Part shown: in pieces, positions 1 to 10,290 of the stretch
How positions within the stretch are numbered: the first letter of the stretch is position 1
Layout: every line of letters begins with the position of its first letter
Assembly (NCBI RefSeq): GCF_000379025.1
Contig: NZ_KB900619.1
Span: 13,207-77,206 of the forward strand
Reading direction: 5' to 3'
Length of the DNA stretch: 64,000 bases
From: Orenia marismortui DSM 5156
GTDB lineage: Bacteria; Bacillota; Halanaerobiia; Halobacteroidales; Halobacteroidaceae
Notes under the pieces: generated by a model
Seen by the model: only the letters and a program-made list of their open reading frames with translations
The model's database searches: none
Told to the model about the DNA's origin: nothing
Position numbers and translations under genes: made by a program

Positions 1-99
1 ACATCTTTTATCACTCCCGGGAGGTTTGTTGTTTGTGATGATTCAACATATCTTTCCCGGGTTTTAACTTTTCTATGCGGAGCATTTCATATAACTTAA
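1..99. other. Unidentified sequence at left edge
   Basis: The first ~95 bases are richer in G and C than what follows and carry two CCCGGG boxes about 38 bases apart. A plus-strand frame is open from the edge to a TAA at 97-99, and a minus-strand frame is also open off the edge. Either could be the tip of a gene or mobile element outside the window. I recognise no family. Confidence 0.2.
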
Positions 100-132
100 T
101 TTAAACGACACCAATGTCATTTATATCACTGT

Positions 133-174
133 ATATAGGATTTTAACGAAGTTGATGTCGTTAAAATCCTATAT
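133..174. repeat. 17-bp stem-loop in intergenic DNA
   Basis: Arms at 133-149 and 158-174 are exact inverted repeats around an 8-base loop. The loop-proximal TGTCGTT can alternatively pair with AACGACA at about 104-110, so two exclusive folds are possible. No T-run follows on either strand, so it is not a standard terminator. Function unknown. Confidence 0.5.
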
Positions 175-284
175 ATCTATAAAATTTATTTCAAGTTAAT
201 CTATTTTCTCTACTTAAACTGAATATACTGTACGTTCATCTTATCCATCAACAGTAAATAAGATAACTCTTCTTTAATTAGATC

Positions 285-459
285 TTAATTATTATAATTT
301 CTTCTACTCATTCTTGTTACTAGAATATCTTTTATAGCTTTATCACTAATTCTAATATCTTCACAAGAAGGAAAATCAATTAATTCACTATTTTTTAGAA
401 AATATTTTTGACTTGTTAGTTTAATGCCTTTCTCTTAATCTATTGCTAACTAATTTCAT
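285..459 (-). pseudogene. Decayed N-terminal fragment, possibly SagB-type nitroreductase
   Basis: Two adjacent minus-strand frames together read as plausible protein. The downstream frame (434 to the TAA at 285) contains ISDKAIKDIL followed by a SRRNY-like end, resembling the start of SagB-type nitroreductases where an RRS-R motif follows a helix. The upstream frame (459 to about 423) ends in NRLRERH and needs a one-base shift to join. There is no Shine-Dalgarno, and the protein stops where the catalytic fold should continue. The family call is weak; the coding-like texture is what is seen. Confidence 0.3.
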
Positions 460-581
460 CTAGTCCAATTATCAGACTTAAAAAAATTACGCATTTATTT
501 TATAATCATCATCATATTAAAACTTCTTTCTAAATATAAAACCTTAAATAAAATATATCTATTTCTTTTTTCAAGATACTC

Positions 582-1781
582 TTAAGCTTCATACTTCATT
601 ATTTTTATGCAGTTTTGTTGAATCTTTTCCAAATAACTTTTTAGATTTTTTCTCTCTTCTCCTGTTAAACCTTCTAATAATATATTTTCAGTTTTCTCAT
701 GGATAGGCCATAATTTTGCCAATAAATCTTCTCCAGCCTTAGTAATTTCAATCTCTTCATACTCTTTTTTGATTAATTTATTTTCATATAAAGGACTAAT
801 GAACTTTTCCATCCTATCTCCAAAATATCCAAACTGCTCCTCAATCTGCTCTTCATTCATCTGCGACTTTCTTTTTAATACCATTAAAAATATGATCTGA
901 TCCCCACTAAACTCACTTATCTCCTTTAATTTAATATCAAAAGCTCTTCTAATCAGCTTTGAAGTCACACTAACTTCTCTTCCTAAACTAGATATAATCT
1001 TTTCTGCTAACATTGTTAAAACCTCCTTTAATCTTAATTCATAAATACTAATTCCAGTAGCCACTCCTACATTAAGAGATTCAACTCCTGTATGCATTGG
1101 TATTTGAACAATATGGTCAGCGGCTTCTAAAACTTCATTACAAACCCCCGCACTCTCATTGCCAATTACTAAAGCTATCGGCTTTTTATCCAACTCAACT
1201 GTAGATTGTAATGATTTTCCATAAGGGCTTGTAGCAACTATTTGATATCCTTTTTCTTTCAAAAAAGCAACTGCTGTTTGTGGAGTTTTATATCGCTTGA
1301 AGTTTACTTTAAAAGCAGTTCCACGAGAAGCATCAATAGTTTTAGGTATATAAGGATCAAAATCATCATTAGTTGTAATAAAATCATTAATTCCATATGC
1401 CTTGCCAGTTCTAATTATAGTTCCTATATTCCCATGGTCTTTAACATCATCTAATAATAGAACAAAGTCATCAAAATCATCATTATTAGGGGTAGCTTCA
1501 GCCACTCCAACACAAGGAATTAAATAATTTGTTTCAGTAATCTTCTTTAAAATCCCATTGGAAGTTTGATAAATAGGAGATGAGAAACCACTATAATCAT
1601 CTACATTTTGATCTTCACTGATAAAGATACTCTTTATCTTAAGTCCAGCATATTTAGCCCATATCAACTGCTCCAAACTGCGCAATTGTATTTTATTTTT
1701 AAGAATTCTTTTCTTACTACTTGATAATTCTCTTGCTTCTTGGACTAACGGGTTTTTTAATTTATCAATCTTGTTTATCAT
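582..1781 (-). CDS. SpoU/TrmH-family rRNA methyltransferase fused to a MarR-type winged helix
   Basis: Residues ~1-260 are a SPOUT 2'-O-methyltransferase: an N-terminal RNA-binding substrate domain, then motif 1 (HGNIGTIIRT), motif 2 (IGNESAGV) and motif 3 (IPMHTGVESLNVGVATGI), which form the SAM-binding trefoil knot. Residues ~260-399 look like a complete MarR regulator (winged helix, then a helix beginning LTGEER). The start is ATG 1781, 8 bases after GGAGG; the upstream in-frame ATG at 1796 overlaps that Shine-Dalgarno. Remarkably, a second AAAGGAGG lies 8 bases before an in-frame ATG at 1013, exactly at the MarR boundary, so a free 143-residue MarR protein may also be made. The methylated nucleotide is unknown; family members modify 23S rRNA or tRNA. 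Confidence 0.85.
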   Translation of the reverse strand: MINKIDKLKNPLVQEARELSSSKKRILKNKIQLRSLEQLIWAKYAGLKIKSIFISEDQNVDDYSGFSSPIYQTSNGILKKITETNYLIPCVGVAEATPNNDDFDDFVLLLDDVKDHGNIGTIIRTGKAYGINDFITTNDDFDPYIPKTIDASRGTAFKVNFKRYKTPQTAVAFLKEKGYQIVATSPYGKSLQSTVELDKKPIALVIGNESAGVCNEVLEAADHIVQIPMHTGVESLNVGVATGISIYELRLKEVLTMLAEKIISSLGREVSVTSKLIRRAFDIKLKEISEFSGDQIIFLMVLKRKSQMNEEQIEEQFGYFGDRMEKFISPLYENKLIKKEYEEIEITKAGEDLLAKLWPIHEKTENILLEGLTGEERKNLKSYLEKIQQNCIKIMKYEA

Positions 1782-2280
1782 TATTTTTGCCTCCATAAAT
1801 TTTTATTAAGATGATTAGCTTAAGCTTAATTTATGTAAAATATTTCAAGAGTGTAATATCTTAATTAAGCTCTACAATTAGCTATCGTTGATATATTTTT
1901 AACAGTAATAGCCATCCTAATTTAATTAGACCTTTTTGAAAAGATTAAAATTATTAATCAGAAATTTTTCTTCTCTTCTAAAAAATCTAATCTTAATACT
2001 ATTGATACTATTATAATTAAATACTTTATTCCTTTTATTTTCTATATAAAAGTTTATTTACCTCCAAAAATATCCATAAAACTCAAAATTATCACTTCTT
2101 ATCAAGACAGATATTATAGTACTATAGTATAAATTAAATTTATAAATACTAAACTACAAATTACAAACTAACCTTTATCTTTTTATTTCCAAAAGCTATT
2201 GATATAAAAACGAAGAAACATTTAACTTTTATCATTCTTTATAACTATTGGCTTGCCATAGTTTCTTATATTCTATCTAA

Positions 2281-2318
2281 ACTAAAAACATCTAGACCTA
2301 GGTCTAGATGTTTTTAGT
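2281..2318. terminator. 38-bp perfect palindrome, probable bidirectional terminator
   Basis: Arms 2281-2299 and 2300-2318 are exact inverted repeats with an A-tract at one end and a T-tract at the other. The same design appears at 4838-4869 and 45550-45587, where it follows genes. Here it lies about 440 bases beyond the end of the chemotaxis receptor at 2760, which suggests either a long 3' UTR or a lost gene between them. Confidence 0.55.
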
Positions 2319-2438
2319 AAGAAATTTAAGATTTTATGAAGAGTTAACTTCTTCTTTCTTGTGTAAATTAATAGATATTTCTTGAGCTTTTGTTTATGAG
2401 ATCACCTTTCCCTGATGTAGAGAATACCTAATAGTAAA

Positions 2439-2657
2439 CTATCTTCTAATGATATCATATTCATTTTCATCAGATAGTATAATTTTTCCTGCTACTATTC
2501 CAAGAAGTTTAACACTATTATAAGTAATTAAGTTAGTTATTTCATAATAGCCCATTAACTGACAGATATAAACCCTCAATATAATATATTTCCTATTTCT
2601 ATCAGATAAATATATCTCTATTAAGAAAATATTTCTTATAATAGCATGAATATTTCG
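2439..2657 (-). pseudogene. Coding-like open frame, unrecognised remnant
   Basis: A 72-codon minus-strand frame runs from after a TAG at 2658-2660 to the TAG at 2439. It contains an ATG at 2555 (38 codons, starting MGYYEITNL and ending DENEYDIIRR). No Shine-Dalgarno precedes that ATG. Composition looks protein-like, so I read it as a gene remnant lying between the receptor gene and the palindrome at 2281. The family is unknown and chance openness cannot be excluded. Confidence 0.2.
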
Positions 2658-2759
2658 CTAAACATCAAAAATACCATATAAGAATATAATCCCAATTTAC
2701 CATTAGTTACTTTCCTGCAAAATCTCTCTTTATATATAAGAATTCCATAATCTCTATCT

Positions 2760-4691
2760 TTAAACCTTAAACTTCTCCACTAAAGTTTGTATTTCTTCGG
2801 CCATAACTGCTAATTGTTGGGATGAATTAGCCACTTCATCAGACATCCCCTTGACATCCCTAGATGAACTCATAATAATATCAGTATCATCTGCTAACTT
2901 TTGGGTAGCTAGAGCTGTTTGCTCAATTTGTGCTGAAGTCTTTTCAGTAAAATCTTCTATTATTCTAAATAACTCACCACTCTTATCGGCCATTTTTTGA
3001 CCTAAGCTGGCTTTATCTTCTACTTCTTCAATTGCCCTTAAACCATTTTCTGCTTGTTCTTGGGTCTGATTAACTAAAGCAGATATCTCTTCTGTAGCCT
3101 TAGCAGTTTCTTCTGCTAAAGTTCTAATTTCCTCAGCAACCACTGCAAATCCTTGACCATGTTCTCCTGCTCTAGCCGCTTCAATAGCAGCATTTAAAGC
3201 TAATAAATTAGTCTGATCAGCTATATTAGTAATTAACTCAATAATTCGACCTATCTTTTCAGAATTTAATTCAAGGTTATTAATAATCTTAACAGTCTTT
3301 GCTACAGAATTATTAACATCTTTGATACTATTAACAGTATCTTCAATCTTTTGACTACCTAATTGAGTTTGAGAGCTACTTTCTTCAGCCAACCCTGTAA
3401 CCTCTTGAGTACCACTAGAAATCTGTTGGATGCTTGAGGACATACCTTCAATTAATTGATCAGTTGAATCAATACTAGCACTCCCCTCTTCTGCTGCTGC
3501 TGATAATTCTTGGCTATGTGCTGATAGATCTTCTGCATTATTTTTTAATTGAAGAATAATATTATATAGCTCATCCATAAAGGCATTAAACCAATAACCC
3601 AACTTTCCAATTTCATCTTTAGAATTAACCTCAATTCTTCTAGTTAGATCCCCACCACTTTGAGCCATCTCTTTTAAGAATTTAACAACTCTAAGCACTG
3701 GTTTAGTAATTATTCGAGTAACTATAACTGCAAATGTAATTCCAAAAGCTACTCCTAGTAGAAGAATCAATAGTAACTGTTTAACTCCTGAACTAACTGA
3801 CTCTTCTATCTCATTATTCTTCCTTAGAGCCAAATTATTGAGTTTAGTTGATACCTGATCACCTAAGTTAACCATAATTTCTTTTTGTTCATCCTTTATC
3901 TTTTCACTTGTTACAATATCATTAAAAGAATCTCTTCCAACCTTTAAGGATACTAATAACTGCTCTGCTCTTTCAATATCTGAGCTTTCTTTAAAGACTC
4001 TTCTTAATCTATTTAGTTCTTCTTCAGCTTTATCAAAATAATTTAAAGCCTGATTAATATACTCATCTTGTCTATCATCATTAGCAAAGTTTATTACTAA
4101 ATTTCTTTCCTGCTTGCCAATTTCATTGATATATTTAATTAAGTCTTGAATTATATTGATACTTTCCTCTTTAGCTTCTATAATCTCTATATCCTCATTT
4201 TCTTCAATTGCAGAATCTAATTCTTGATCCTGCAATTTAAATAATTGATATAATGGTTGAACTATAGCTGATTCTTTATTTAAAAATATCTTTCTATATT
4301 CTTGCTGCCTATAAGTTGTATTAGCATAGTTATTAAAGGCACCTTTGAAACTAGCAACTAATTGATTTACTCTTTCCATTTCTGCTTTCTCAACTTCTAT
4401 CTCCATCTGATTTTGAATTTGTAATATCTTCTTTTCAAGTTTAGCCAATGAATTATTAATCTCTGTTCCTTTCTGTTTATTACCAGTCCTCATAAATTTA
4501 ACCTCATCTATTCTAATCTTCAGCATTAATTTTAATATCTCGTTAGCTCCATCACCAATATCAACCTTATGAGAAACTAGTCTTAAACTTGAATAACCTA
4601 CCAAAACCATTAAAGAACTTAAAATAATTAAAACTATAAAACTACTAGCAAGTTTGACGGATATACTTGAATCTTTCAACTTTTTCATCAT
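2760..4691 (-). CDS. Methyl-accepting chemotaxis protein, helical-bundle sensor
   Basis: 643-residue chemoreceptor. An N-terminal membrane anchor (~13-33) is followed by a long, mostly helical extracytoplasmic sensor rich in Glu and Lys (~35-305), a second TM (~307-330), a HAMP linker, and a C-terminal signalling hairpin. The hairpin tip [20 protein letters not shown] is the conserved CheA/CheW contact. The ligand is unknown; the sensor has no Cache or PAS motif that I recognise and resembles four-helix-bundle sensors. The start follows AAGGAG by 9 bases. It lies in tandem with another receptor gene at 4906, but a terminator separates them, so they are independent units. Confidence 0.92.
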   Translation of the reverse strand: MMKKLKDSSISVKLASSFIVLIILSSLMVLVGYSSLRLVSHKVDIGDGANEILKLMLKIRIDEVKFMRTGNKQKGTEINNSLAKLEKKILQIQNQMEIEVEKAEMERVNQLVASFKGAFNNYANTTYRQQEYRKIFLNKESAIVQPLYQLFKLQDQELDSAIEENEDIEIIEAKEESINIIQDLIKYINEIGKQERNLVINFANDDRQDEYINQALNYFDKAEEELNRLRRVFKESSDIERAEQLLVSLKVGRDSFNDIVTSEKIKDEQKEIMVNLGDQVSTKLNNLALRKNNEIEESVSSGVKQLLLILLLGVAFGITFAVIVTRIITKPVLRVVKFLKEMAQSGGDLTRRIEVNSKDEIGKLGYWFNAFMDELYNIILQLKNNAEDLSAHSQELSAAAEEGSASIDSTDQLIEGMSSSIQQISSGTQEVTGLAEESSSQTQLGSQKIEDTVNSIKDVNNSVAKTVKIINNLELNSEKIGRIIELITNIADQTNLLALNAAIEAARAGEHGQGFAVVAEEIRTLAEETAKATEEISALVNQTQEQAENGLRAIEEVEDKASLGQKMADKSGELFRIIEDFTEKTSAQIEQTALATQKLADDTDIIMSSSRDVKGMSDEVANSSQQLAVMAEEIQTLVEKFKV

Positions 4692-4837
4692 ATTTTATAT
4701 CTCCTTTTCTCTTTAATTACAATAGTTTAATATTATATATTAAGACCTTCTTATTAGAATTGCATATCATTATCAATTTTCCTGCTTAAAAAATAATTTT
4801 TTTAATTTATATAGGTGAAAATTATAATAAAAAATAA

Positions 4838-4869
4838 AAAAAGCACTCAGACTAGTCTGAGTGCTTTTT
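4838..4869 (-). terminator. Intrinsic terminator of the Cache chemoreceptor gene
   Basis: A perfect 32-bp palindrome, AT-tracts included, lies 37 bases past the stop of the gene at 4906. On the minus strand it ends in a T-run. Confidence 0.85.
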
Positions 4870-4905
4870 GACAAACTTAATTTAAATTTTAAATAAATAA
4901 AACTT

Positions 4906-6798
4906 TTAAACTTCAAATTCTGAAATAATACTCTGAAGTTTTTGAGCCATTATTGCTAATTCTTGAGAAGAATTAGTCACTTCATGGGACATATTACTAA
5001 TCTCATTAGCAGCATCCATTATATCATTACTATTTTGAGCTAAACTTTGAGTAGAAGCTGCCGTCTGTTGAATATGTGCTGAAGTCTGTTGACTAGACTC
5101 CTCTATTTCTTCAAAAACAGCATCAGTTTCTTTGGCTATATTCTTTCCTTCTTTAGCTTTAGCCTCTACCTTTGTAATTGAATCTATACCACCCTTTGTC
5201 TGTTGCTGAGTTCCCTTGACTAAGCTACTTATATCATCAGTTGCCTTAGATGTCTCTTCAGCTAATTCTCTAATTTCATCGGCTACTACGGCAAAGCCCT
5301 GACCATGTTCACCAGCTCTAGCAGCCTCTATAGCTGCATTTAAAGCTAATAGATTCGTTTGCTCTGCAATATTAGTAATTAATTCTACAATCTGTCCTAT
5401 CTCTTCTGAAGTATTATCTAATTCATGCATTACCTTTACTGTCTTTTCTACTGCATCATTAATCTCATTAATACTATTGACTGTATTCTCAATATTCTCT
5501 CTACCTACATTGGTTTGAGCATTAGCTTCTTCAGCAAAACTAGTTACTTCTTGAGCACTAGCAGAAATCTGTTGAATACTAGCAGACATCTTTTCAATCA
5601 ATTCATTAGTTGTCTCTATCGTAGCATTACCCTCTTCTGCACTAGCAGATAGTTCTTCACTATAAGCTGATAAATTCTCTATTGAATCTACTAAACCAAC
5701 TATCAAATTCTTTAAATTATCCTTCATCTGATTAAAGTTTAGCTCTAATAGACCAATCTCATCTTTTCTATCAATATCAATGTTTTCTGTTAAATTACCA
5801 TTGGCTACTTTCTTCATTCTTTCAATTAGATCTTTAATTGGTAATAACAATAACCTATTAATAACTAGATAAATTATAAAGCTTAATATCACTATAACAG
5901 CAACACTAAATATAATAATTTTATTTGTTAATGCTCCTCTAGCAGCATAAACTTCTTTAAACGTTTGCTGACCAAAAATAATCGCATTTATCCTATCAAG
6001 CTTAACATAAGAAGCTAGCTTTTCTTCTTTAGTATCAATATCTTCATACTCTAAGGAACCTATACCTTGCTCCCATAACGGTTTGATCTTGAAATCTCGA
6101 TTGAGGTCATACCCCTCTTCTACTAATTTATATTTAGGGTGAGCCAGCATCTTTCCACTTTTAGCTACCATATATGCATAACCTGTGTTACCTATCTTCT
6201 TTTCATCTATTTTGTTACTTAATTTTTCTAAGCTTACATCAATTCCTAATACTCCAATAAAGTTCCCTGCTTTATCATAATGGGGAATAGCTACAGTAAT
6301 TACAGGTTTCTTAGTATTAGCATCTAAATAAATATCAGTCCAAATCAGCTTATCCTCTGATGTAGCTTTTTTATACCAAGGTCTTGTTCTAGGGTCATAA
6401 TTACTAAAATCAGCATCAGGATAAGCAATCATATCTCCTTTATTAGTTCCTAAATAAATAAAAGCAAAATCTGAGTACTCCTTTTTGATCTCTTCAAACC
6501 TTTCTTTCATCAAATCCAAATTATTACTTTCTAACTCTGTTTCACTATTAACTAAGCGCACAATGTGCTCTATCCCAATTAAATATTCATTAAATTCACT
6601 TTTTAATCCTTTTGCTACTTCTAAGTTTCTAGTCTTTGTTAATTGAGTTACCTCTTTATCAACAGATTTATTAATTATTACCCCTAAGATAAACATAGCA
6701 AAAATTAAAAATAAAATTATTATTCCATTAACCTTAGTTGTTAAACTATTTTTAAGAAGAATGTCCTTTCTTTTTTTATCTTTGTTATTGAAGTTCAT
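4906..6798 (-). CDS. Methyl-accepting chemotaxis protein with Cache sensor
   Basis: 630-residue receptor: TM1 (~24-46), an extracytoplasmic dCache-type sensor (~47-285) with the typical [11 protein letters not shown] strand-turn and a later [20 protein letters not shown] strand, TM2 (~292-318), HAMP, and a C-terminal methylation/signalling region with the same [20 protein letters not shown] tip as its neighbour. dCache sensors of this class often bind amino acids, carboxylates or amines, but the ligand cannot be read here. The Shine-Dalgarno GAGGAGG is 8 bases from ATG. The two adjacent receptors share the signalling end and differ in the sensor, as expected for separate inputs to one Che pathway. 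Confidence 0.94.
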   Translation of the reverse strand: MNFNNKDKKRKDILLKNSLTTKVNGIIILFLIFAMFILGVIINKSVDKEVTQLTKTRNLEVAKGLKSEFNEYLIGIEHIVRLVNSETELESNNLDLMKERFEEIKKEYSDFAFIYLGTNKGDMIAYPDADFSNYDPRTRPWYKKATSEDKLIWTDIYLDANTKKPVITVAIPHYDKAGNFIGVLGIDVSLEKLSNKIDEKKIGNTGYAYMVAKSGKMLAHPKYKLVEEGYDLNRDFKIKPLWEQGIGSLEYEDIDTKEEKLASYVKLDRINAIIFGQQTFKEVYAARGALTNKIIIFSVAVIVILSFIIYLVINRLLLLPIKDLIERMKKVANGNLTENIDIDRKDEIGLLELNFNQMKDNLKNLIVGLVDSIENLSAYSEELSASAEEGNATIETTNELIEKMSASIQQISASAQEVTSFAEEANAQTNVGRENIENTVNSINEINDAVEKTVKVMHELDNTSEEIGQIVELITNIAEQTNLLALNAAIEAARAGEHGQGFAVVADEIRELAEETSKATDDISSLVKGTQQQTKGGIDSITKVEAKAKEGKNIAKETDAVFEEIEESSQQTSAHIQQTAASTQSLAQNSNDIMDAANEISNMSHEVTNSSQELAIMAQKLQSIISEFEV

Positions 6799-7605
6799 TA
6801 TAATTTCCTCCTCTACTTCTATTAATTGCTTTATTAGTCATTATTCTAGATAAAACTCTAACAACCTTCTTTGTTTTCATGGGAAATATTGTTTATAATT
6901 AGCTAGCTTCAAAAAAATATTTTAATGACTATTGAAGCTTAATTTACCTCTAATTAATATAATTTCCCAAACTATAATTTTCTAAAATATTATGATTTTT
7001 TAGCAAATTTTATTAATTAATATCTTTTTTAACTAAATTACAAAATAAAACACAACATATTTAATATTAACAAAAATTAGTTGGAAAATCTACTGTTAAT
7101 ATAAATTTGAAATATTCTGAATTCGAGCAGCCAATCTCCTACTAATTCTTCTGATATTAACTCTAATTTCAAATCAAAAATATTATTTGATTTATATAAT
7201 TAGATTCTAAATTCAGTTTCAAATTGAAAATCTAATTATTTTGTAGCTCTGTTGAATTAATACTATTAATTAATAGAAAATAATGTTTTCGCTCATATAA
7301 TCTGAAATAAATTTATCAAACTCTTATCTATTCCTTCCATTTCATCATCTAATAAATCATTTGCTTCGGCTTTAATTTTCATCTTGTCTTTTAATCTATT
7401 TATTTCTTTTAACTTATCCTATATTAATAAGCAACACTTTTAGATATAATAATAATTATGCCAACTTATTGTAATGCAAATATATTGCCAAGTATTAGCA
7501 ATAGCTAGTTTGAATTTCAAAGCTTAAACTATGAATTAAGATTTAATTTATGTTAATAATACACTAATGAAAGCTTAACTTAATTATCTTATAAAAGGAG
7601 GTGCT
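6799..7605. other. Divergent intergenic region
   Basis: This ~800-base AT-rich gap separates the divergently transcribed chemoreceptor and germination operon. It contains the remnant at 7270-7418 and should contain promoters for both directions, though I can pick out no clear consensus. An imperfect repeat of AAATT/GATTT segments near 7160-7235 is the only other texture visible. Confidence 0.4.
7270..7418 (-). pseudogene. Frameshifted fragment resembling a Spo0E-like phosphatase
   Basis: Minus-strand codons from 7418 read DKLKEINRLKDKMKIKAE...MEGIDKS; after a one-base shift they continue as DKFISDYMSENIIFY and a stop at 7270. A short helix, a loop and a second helix ending in S-x-D-K-x-I-x-x-Y resembles Spo0E-type aspartyl-phosphate phosphatases, which act on phosphorylated sporulation regulators. 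There is an upstream in-frame stop, no start codon with a Shine-Dalgarno, and an internal shift, so it is probably dead. The family call is tentative. Confidence 0.3.
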
Positions 7606-9144
7606 ATGATGTTCAAATTATTAAAAAGATTCTTAACTAGCAATAATAAAGAAACTAGTCTCCCACGTCATAAGCCACTCTTAAAAGAAAATATAGAAGA
7701 TAATATCGACCTATTTGAAGACATTTTCAATAATGATGAAAGTATTAATTATCGCAGTTTTGAAAGTGATGATAATCTTAAATACTGTTTAATCTTTGCA
7801 AGTTCTGTAAGTAATCAAAATTTAATTAATAGAGATATTTTAAAGCCTCTAATGGAGAATAAAGCAAAAAATAAAATAAGTTCTACTGAAGAATTAAAAA
7901 CTTTAATAACTCAGATCATTCCTTCTAGTAAGATAGAAAGAATATCTGATATTGATAAACTTGTAGGATCGATCTTATATGGAGATACTTTATTATTGGT
8001 TGATGGTATTAAAGAAGCTTTATTAATAGAGACTAAAGAATGGAAAATTAGAGCTATTGAGGAGCCAGTAACAGAAAAAGTAGTTAAAGGGCCACGGGAA
8101 GGTTTTAATGAATCAGCAATTATTAATATTTCTTTACTTAGAAGAAAACTTAAAACTCCAGATTTAAAATTCAAATTTAAAGAACTGGGATTAAGAACTA
8201 AAACTAATATTTGCATAGCCTATATCGATGACCTAGTTAATAAAAAGATACTGAAAGAATGTATTAAAAGAATTGATGAAATAAAGATAGATGGAATCTT
8301 AGACTCTAATTATATCGATGAACTGATTAAAGATTCTCCATTTTCCCCTTTTAGAACGATTGGATATACTGAAAGACCAGATGTTGCAGTAGCTAAATTA
8401 TTAGAGGGCAGGATTATAATTATAGTAGATGGAACACCAATTGTCTTAACCTTACCTTTTTTATTTCTAGAACATTTTCAAGTTAATGAAGATTATTATC
8501 AGAATTTCTTTTTTGGTAGCTTTAATAGATGGCTGAGATATTTAGGCTTCTTCTTAACTATCAGTACACCTGCTATCTATCTAGCCTTTGCTACCTTTCA
8601 CCAAGAGATGATTCCAACCCCTTTACTATTAAGCATCACAGCTGCTAGAGAAGGTGTCCCCTTTCCTACAATAGTTGAAGCCTTGATCATGATGGTATTA
8701 TTTGAAATTTTAAGAGAAGCAGGAGTAAGATTACCAGAACCTGTGGGAGGGGCTATTAGTATTGTAGGGGCTTTAGTCTTAGGTCAAGCTGCTGTTAATG
8801 CTAGATTTGCTAGTGCACCAATAGTAATCATCATTGCAGTTACTGCAATAGCCTCTTTTTTGAACTATAAGATGGCTGGATCTTTAATCATGGTTAGAAT
8901 ATTATTTTTACTCTTAGCTTCAGTATTGGGATTATATGGCTATCTTTTTGGGGTGATGGGATTATTTATCCACTTGATGTCTATACGTAGCTTTGGAATT
9001 CCTTATATGCTAAATCTAAACTCTTATCACAGCCAAGATGTCAAAGATACTGCTCTTAGAGCACCTTGGTGGTATATGAATTATCGCCCTAAACTACTAA
9101 GTAATGAAGATCTATTAAGAGAAAGAAGTGACCAGGATGAATAA
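7606..9144 (+). CDS. Spore germination receptor subunit A (GerA/GerAA family)
   Basis: 512 residues, the normal length. The N-terminal ~280 residues form the soluble part of GerAA-type germinant-receptor subunits, with the conserved TIGYTERPDV segment ahead of the first membrane helix. The C-terminal half holds several TM segments and the family motif REAGVRLPEPVGGAISIVGALVLG (quoted in part: RLPEPVGGAISIVG). It sits in the inner membrane of the dormant spore and senses nutrient germinants together with the GerB and GerC subunits encoded downstream. AAAGGAGG precedes two successive ATGs; the second (7609) has the better 7-base spacing. The gene overlaps or abuts gerC. Confidence 0.95.
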   Translation: MMFKLLKRFLTSNNKETSLPRHKPLLKENIEDNIDLFEDIFNNDESINYRSFESDDNLKYCLIFASSVSNQNLINRDILKPLMENKAKNKISSTEELKTLITQIIPSSKIERISDIDKLVGSILYGDTLLLVDGIKEALLIETKEWKIRAIEEPVTEKVVKGPREGFNESAIINISLLRRKLKTPDLKFKFKELGLRTKTNICIAYIDDLVNKKILKECIKRIDEIKIDGILDSNYIDELIKDSPFSPFRTIGYTERPDVAVAKLLEGRIIIIVDGTPIVLTLPFLFLEHFQVNEDYYQNFFFGSFNRWLRYLGFFLTISTPAIYLAFATFHQEMIPTPLLLSITAAREGVPFPTIVEALIMMVLFEILREAGVRLPEPVGGAISIVGALVLGQAAVNARFASAPIVIIIAVTAIASFLNYKMAGSLIMVRILFLLLASVLGLYGYLFGVMGLFIHLMSIRSFGIPYMLNLNSYHSQDVKDTALRAPWWYMNYRPKLLSNEDLLRERSDQDE

Positions 9145-10288
9145 AGATAAGATAATTAATTTCTCTTCAATATTAATATTAACTTTACTTCTAAGCGGTT
9201 GTTGGAATTATAAGGAGGTTAATAATCTATCAATTGTCTCAGGAGTAGCAGTAGACTTGGATAAAGAAGATAATAAATATATTGTTTCAGTAGAAAATAT
9301 AGTTCCTAAAGGAGGGACTGAAATAAAACTAGAATCTGAAGTTATCTCACTCAAGGGAGATACTATCTTTGAAGCAATACGAGATTTGATTATGAAAAAT
9401 GCTAAGAGATTATATTGGAGCCATGCTACTGTGGCTATTTTCAGTGAAGAGCTGGCTAAAGATGGATTAATCTCTGCTTTAGACTTTTTTTATCGTGATT
9501 CTGAAGTCAGAGCAGATATGTACTTATTAATAGCAAATGAGAATAGTGCTAAAGATCTTTTTTATAGTAAGATTAAGCTTCATACTACTAGTTCCATCCA
9601 TTTAGCTAAAATGATGCAGGCCCAAGGAAGTGTCGGCAAATTTGAAGCAGTAGAGCTATGGGAATTTCAAGATGCTTTAATTCAAAAAGGAATCAGCCCT
9701 GTCATTCCCCTAGTTAAGTTAGCAGTTCAAAAAGAAGAAAAAATACCAAAAGTAATTGGGATGGCAGTCTTTAAAGATGATAAGATGGTAGGTAAACTTG
9801 ATGAGATAGAAAGTAGAAGCTTATTATTTCTTAAGAATCAATTATCAGGTGGCATCATTGTAATTAAAGATATAGCTAATAGTAACGCTAAGGTCACCTT
9901 AGAGATCTTTGACAATCAAACAAATATAAAACCAGTAATTCGTAAAGGAGAAATCATAATGCAAATTAATATAGAAACTAATGTAGGAGTAGCAGAAATA
10001 ACTAAAAATATCGATGTAATTAGTAAAGAAGGTAGAAAAAAACTAAAAGAAGCTGCAGAAAAATTAATTAAATATCAAGTCAACACCTTGATTAATAAGG
10101 TAGAAAAGAATTATCAAAGTGATATTTTTGGTTTTGGTGAAAAAATTAGAATGGAAATACCTCAAAAATGGAAAGAGATCGAAAAAGAATGGGAGACAAG
10201 ATTTTCAAGCCTTAACTATGAAACTAGAGTTGAAGTAAATATTAGAAGTAGTGCCTTAACTTCTAAACCAATTTTATTAGGTGAGTAA
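9137..10288 (+). CDS. Spore germination lipoprotein, GerC family
   Basis: About 383 residues. The signal peptide ends in a lipobox (LLLSGC) near residue 25, so the mature protein is a diacylglyceryl-anchored lipoprotein. The body matches Ger(x)C: early motif VSGVAVD, then SHATVAIFSEELA and an N-terminal half ending in a DFFYRDSEVRADMYL strand. In the family GerC is the peripheral subunit of the germinant receptor on the outer face of the spore inner membrane. ATG 9137 is chosen; an in-frame GTG lies at 9128. Both fall inside the end of the GerA gene, implying translational coupling. Confidence 0.93.
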   Translation: MNKDKIINFSSILILTLLLSGCWNYKEVNNLSIVSGVAVDLDKEDNKYIVSVENIVPKGGTEIKLESEVISLKGDTIFEAIRDLIMKNAKRLYWSHATVAIFSEELAKDGLISALDFFYRDSEVRADMYLLIANENSAKDLFYSKIKLHTTSSIHLAKMMQAQGSVGKFEAVELWEFQDALIQKGISPVIPLVKLAVQKEEKIPKVIGMAVFKDDKMVGKLDEIESRSLLFLKNQLSGGIIVIKDIANSNAKVTLEIFDNQTNIKPVIRKGEIIMQINIETNVGVAEITKNIDVISKEGRKKLKEAAEKLIKYQVNTLINKVEKNYQSDIFGFGEKIRMEIPQKWKEIEKEWETRFSSLNYETRVEVNIRSSALTSKPILLGE

Positions 10289-10290
10289 CT

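Larger units (their letters stand above)
1782..2759. other. Long intergenic stretch
   Basis: This ~980-base AT-rich gap holds the perfect palindrome at 2281-2318 and one coding-like open frame on the minus strand at 2439-2657, both listed separately. I see no convincing promoter, RNA gene or complete protein gene in the rest. Confidence 0.5.
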
